From Prevotellaceae bacterium KH2P17 (GTDB lineage: Bacteria; Bacteroidota; Bacteroidia; Bacteroidales; Bacteroidaceae): a DNA stretch of 64,000 nucleotides. The stretch's first letter is position 1; the number at the start of each line of letters is the position of its first letter. Where the stretch lies: the NCBI GenBank assembly GCA_900199655.1, contig FZRE01000011.1, positions 62,001 to 126,000 on the forward strand. The letters run 5' to 3'. The notes below the pieces were generated by a model. The model saw only the letters and a program-made list of their open reading frames with translations, did not search any database and had not been told where the DNA came from. The translations under genes were made by a program, and so were the position numbers. Of the stretch, positions 61,764-64,000 are shown piece by piece.

Positions 61764-62315
61764 ATGAAGAAACTATTAATGGTCGTAGACCCGCAGATTG
61801 ATTTCATTAACGGCAGCTTGCCCATTGGCGGAGCACCGGAGGCAATGGATGAGTTGGCAAAATACATAGCCGCCCATAACGGCGAGTACGCTTACAAAAT
61901 CGTGACAGCAGACTGGCATCCGTATCGCCATTGCTCGTTCAAGGATAACGGCGGCGTCTGGCCATTACATTGTGTAGCCCATACAACAGGCGCTGCCCTC
62001 TGGCCTGCCTTGGTCAATCCGCTCTATACAACGGCCGGTCCGGTCAAGGTGTTGCATAAAGGCGTGTATGCTGACAGAGAGGAGTATTCTATCTTTCAGA
62101 ATTTAAAATCAGCTGCATTTATAGCCGATATTGTTCAGATAATGGGCATAGAGCAGATTGACATTTGCGGACTTGCCGGCGATGTCTGCGTACTCGAAAC
62201 TCTGAAAGACGGCATCGCACGTTACGGCAAGCAAAAGTTTCGTGTCCTGAAAGAGTTTTCTCCCTCGCTCGATAGAGGCAAGGCACTCGATGCTTTCTTG
62301 CAAGAGATGGGGTAA
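61764..62315 (+). CDS. pncA: Nicotinamidase (cysteine hydrolase family)
   Basis: Isochorismatase-fold amidase of 183 aa, predicted to convert nicotinamide to nicotinate for NAD salvage. The catalytic triad is complete: Asp9 (VVDPQIDF), Lys99 (VLHKGV) and Cys142 (GDVCVLET). The metal site DWHPYRH (Asp50, His52, His56) distinguishes nicotinamidases from other members. It is convergent with mutY, with only 3 bp between the two stop codons. Confidence 0.93.
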   Translation: MKKLLMVVDPQIDFINGSLPIGGAPEAMDELAKYIAAHNGEYAYKIVTADWHPYRHCSFKDNGGVWPLHCVAHTTGAALWPALVNPLYTTAGPVKVLHKGVYADREEYSIFQNLKSAAFIADIVQIMGIEQIDICGLAGDVCVLETLKDGIARYGKQKFRVLKEFSPSLDRGKALDAFLQEMG

Positions 62316-62318
62316 GGG

Positions 62319-63332
62319 TTAATCTTCGGCCAGTATTTGGAGCATCTTTTCCACCAGCCGAGGTTTGCCATAGCTGTCAAAATCCGTTTCCTTTATCCAG
62401 ATGTAATCATCGGGCAGAGCGGGTTTCACATTCATGTTGAGCAGGTAGAAGTCTGCATAAATCACCTGATGCGTCAACACGTGCTTGACGTTTCCGCGTA
62501 TCAGCTTGGCAGGGGAGTTACAAGAAAGGGCGCTTCCGGCTTCTGACAAGAATGGTTCCCACAGTCCTTGCCAGATGTCTCCCTTCTTTCTTCGGTGAAT
62601 GGCCACCTCGCCATGACACCTTATATATAAATAGGTGAAATGGCGTTCACGAATTTTGAGGTTCCTGAGTTTTACGGGAAGCTGGCCTACCAGCCCTTTG
62701 CGGTAAGCCGTACAGCTTTCGGCAAGCGGGCATTGTGGGCAGGCCGGCGAGGCGGGCGTACACTGTATAGCCCCAAAATCCATCATGGCTTGGTTGAAGG
62801 TGCCTGCTTCATTGGGCGGCAACAGGCTTTGGGCAAGTGCCTGGAAGGTGTGCTTGCCCTCGGTGGTATTGATAGGTATGTTGATGCCGAAATAGCGGGA
62901 AAGCACCCTGTACACATTACCGTCGACGGCGGCCATGGGGAGATTGAAAGCCAAAGAACCGATGGCAGCCGACGTGTAGGGGCCTACACCTTTCAGTTTG
63001 CTGATTTCCGCGGCGGTAGTAGGGAAGTGGCCCAGCTCTGTTATTTGCCTTGCAGCTTTCAAGAGGTTGCGTGCCCGGCTATAGTAACCTAATCCTTGCC
63101 AGAGCCTCAAAACCTCATCTTCGGTCGCCTTGGCCAACGTTTCTACATCCGGATACCGCTCCATGAACCGGTACCAATAATCAGTGCCCTGCGCAATGCG
63201 TGTTTGCTGGAGTATGATTTCGCTCAACCAGATTGCGTAAGCATCCTTGGTATTCCTCCAGGGCAGATTTCTGCCGTGCTGTTTGTACCAGTGCAAGAGC
63301 TCTGAAGTAAAGTTTTCGTTTCCGTTTGTCAT
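62319..63332 (-). CDS. mutY: A/G-specific adenine glycosylase
   Basis: Base-excision repair glycosylase that removes adenine mispaired with 8-oxoguanine, 337 aa. The catalytic Glu is in SEIILQQTR near residue 38. The helix-hairpin-helix is LKGVGPYTSAAIGSLAF, and the catalytic Asp is in AVDGNVYRVLSR. The 4Fe-4S cysteines follow C-x6-C-x2-C-x5-C in CTPASPACPQCPLAESC. The C-terminal NUDIX-like 8-oxoG recognition domain starts near 225. It is not the usual mutY-hup-ssb cluster; ssb lies 45 kb away in this window. Confidence 0.97.
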   Translation of the reverse strand: MTNGNENFTSELLHWYKQHGRNLPWRNTKDAYAIWLSEIILQQTRIAQGTDYWYRFMERYPDVETLAKATEDEVLRLWQGLGYYSRARNLLKAARQITELGHFPTTAAEISKLKGVGPYTSAAIGSLAFNLPMAAVDGNVYRVLSRYFGINIPINTTEGKHTFQALAQSLLPPNEAGTFNQAMMDFGAIQCTPASPACPQCPLAESCTAYRKGLVGQLPVKLRNLKIRERHFTYLYIRCHGEVAIHRRKKGDIWQGLWEPFLSEAGSALSCNSPAKLIRGNVKHVLTHQVIYADFYLLNMNVKPALPDDYIWIKETDFDSYGKPRLVEKMLQILAED

Positions 63333-63701
63333 AGATGCGAACGTCGAAAATTATTGAATTTCAAGAACATAAAATATCACTCGCCCGGGCAATACGGGTT
63401 ATACGGAAAGTCTGCTCGTTTGCAGCCGTCGTGACGAAGCTATGCTTCAAGGCGACTGAAGCTATGCTTCAGCATCCTTGAACGATAACTTCAAGGACGT
63501 TGAAGCATAGCTCCATGAACCCAGAAAGGTGCAGATAACAGGAAATGATTGAAACTCAAGGCTTTATAACAGACAGTACATCCGGAGTTGCAAACCGGCA
63601 GGAAACGTGCCAGAGGTCTTCCGTAGCTGCGTAATCCGTTAACTGCAAGGCCTGAAAGTCTTTCTTGTTTTCCTTTCTGCAGTGCGATTTTCTATTACAT
63701 T
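63333..63701. other. Intergenic region mutY/proS (369 bp)
   Basis: Contains 77-bp dyad element copy B (63436-63512). The rest shows no gene. An imperfect CTGCA/TGCAG hairpin downstream of proS is too weak to call a terminator. Confidence 0.6.
63436..63512. repeat. 77-bp dyad element, copy B
   Basis: Same length and order of motifs as the copy at 21205-21281: two direct AGCTATGCTTCA motifs, an inner CCTTGA/TCAAGG pairing and a terminal TGAAGCATAGCT. Main stem 22 bp with two mismatches. Confidence 0.85.
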
Positions 63702-64000
63702 TTAATAACTGCGGGCTATTATCACGCGGCATTTTGCGGGCTTTCCGCTCACCATGTCTACCCCCGGAGTTTGCTCGTAGGCAAACGGAACGCACCTGAT
63801 GGTAGCCTGCGTTTCTTCCTTTATCTTTGCTTCGGTTTCCTCTGTACCGTCCCAGTGGCACAAGAAGAAGCCGCCGTCTTTTACCCGCTCTTTGAACTCT
63901 TCGTAGTTGTCACACTCGTAAATCCGCTCATCGCGATATTTCTTTGCCTTCTCGAAGATGTTCTGCTGTATGTCTTCCAACAGCTTCTTTACATGTCCGG
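63702..64000 (-). CDS. proS: Prolyl-tRNA synthetase, C-terminal part (5' end outside window)
   Basis: The leftward frame enters from the window edge ([20 protein letters not shown] onward) and ends at TAA 63702. The last 90 residues match the C-terminal domain of the archaeal/eukaryote-type Pro[40 protein letters not shown] and the conserved terminal tyrosine in CRVIIARSY. This type lacks the bacterial insertion domain and is usual in Bacteroidetes. The true start is upstream of the window. Confidence 0.93.
   Translation of the reverse strand, partial: GHVKKLLEDIQQNIFEKAKKYRDERIYECDNYEEFKERVKDGGFFLCHWDGTEETEAKIKEETQATIRCVPFAYEQTPGVDMVSGKPAKCRVIIARSY

Overview
The window comes from a Bacteroidales genome, most likely Prevotella or a close relative. 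Base composition is roughly half GC. Promoters follow the Bacteroidetes pattern TTTG-N19-21-TANNTTTG instead of the E. coli -35/-10 boxes. Gene families largely confined to this phylum are present: GldE, DUF1573, DUF3127, DUF4296, DUF4835, Rho with a long disordered insert, and a lamin-tail/OadG fusion. The content is core chromosome. I see no prophage, complete insertion sequence, CRISPR array, rRNA operon or integrative element.

Layout. 1-580: N-terminal part of the primary sigma factor gene rpoD, reading left. 1.3-12.7 kb, rightward: rmuC; then ileS, a DksA-like gene, lspA, a DUF4296 lipoprotein, an M23 peptidase, a C69 dipeptidase and a HIRAN-like membrane protein. 13.1-15.3 kb, leftward: DUF1573 protein, prs and a ThiE-like gene. 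15.4-21.1 kb, rightward: nspC, a Gly-Leu-Leu-Gly tRNA cluster, a conserved hypothetical, ssb, gldE, a phosphopantetheinyl transferase and a phytase-like exported protein. 21.7-28.7 kb: a leftward DUF3127 protein with an SSB-like tail, then the rightward replication/repair group dnaN, dnaQ-like exonuclease, DUF4835, recN and a pseudoprotease-TPR protein, then tRNA-Arg. 29.0-29.7 kb: an AT-rich patch with two decayed small genes. 29.9-34.4 kb, leftward: three sodium-pump decarboxylase subunits without the carboxyltransferase, and an AspT/YidE-type transporter. 34.6-46.1 kb: pgk, queC (rightward), rho, rpsA and tamB. 46.3-52.1 kb: the complete nqrABCDEF operon for the Na+-translocating NADH:quinone reductase. 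52.5-55.2 kb: tRNA-Ser, tRNA-Glu, a putative glycosidase-like protein and radA. 55.4-61.7 kb: a substrate-binding lipoprotein, a TPR protein, and nrdD/nrdG. 61.8-64.0 kb: pncA, mutY and the 3' end of proS.

The genes fit an anaerobic or microaerophilic, sodium-cycling commensal. Na+ is moved by NQR and by the biotin-dependent decarboxylase, dNTPs come from the oxygen-sensitive class III reductase, and repair is provided by RecN, RadA, MutY and RmuC.

The most notable unexplained signal is a family of seven intergenic elements, each exactly 70 bp. Each has GAACTTTC/GAAAGTTC ends and three GACANNTGTC palindromes at exact 22-bp (two helical turn) spacing. A second 77-bp dyad family (two copies) shares the motif AGCTATGCTTC with the flanks of the first, so the two may be parts of one modular repeat system.
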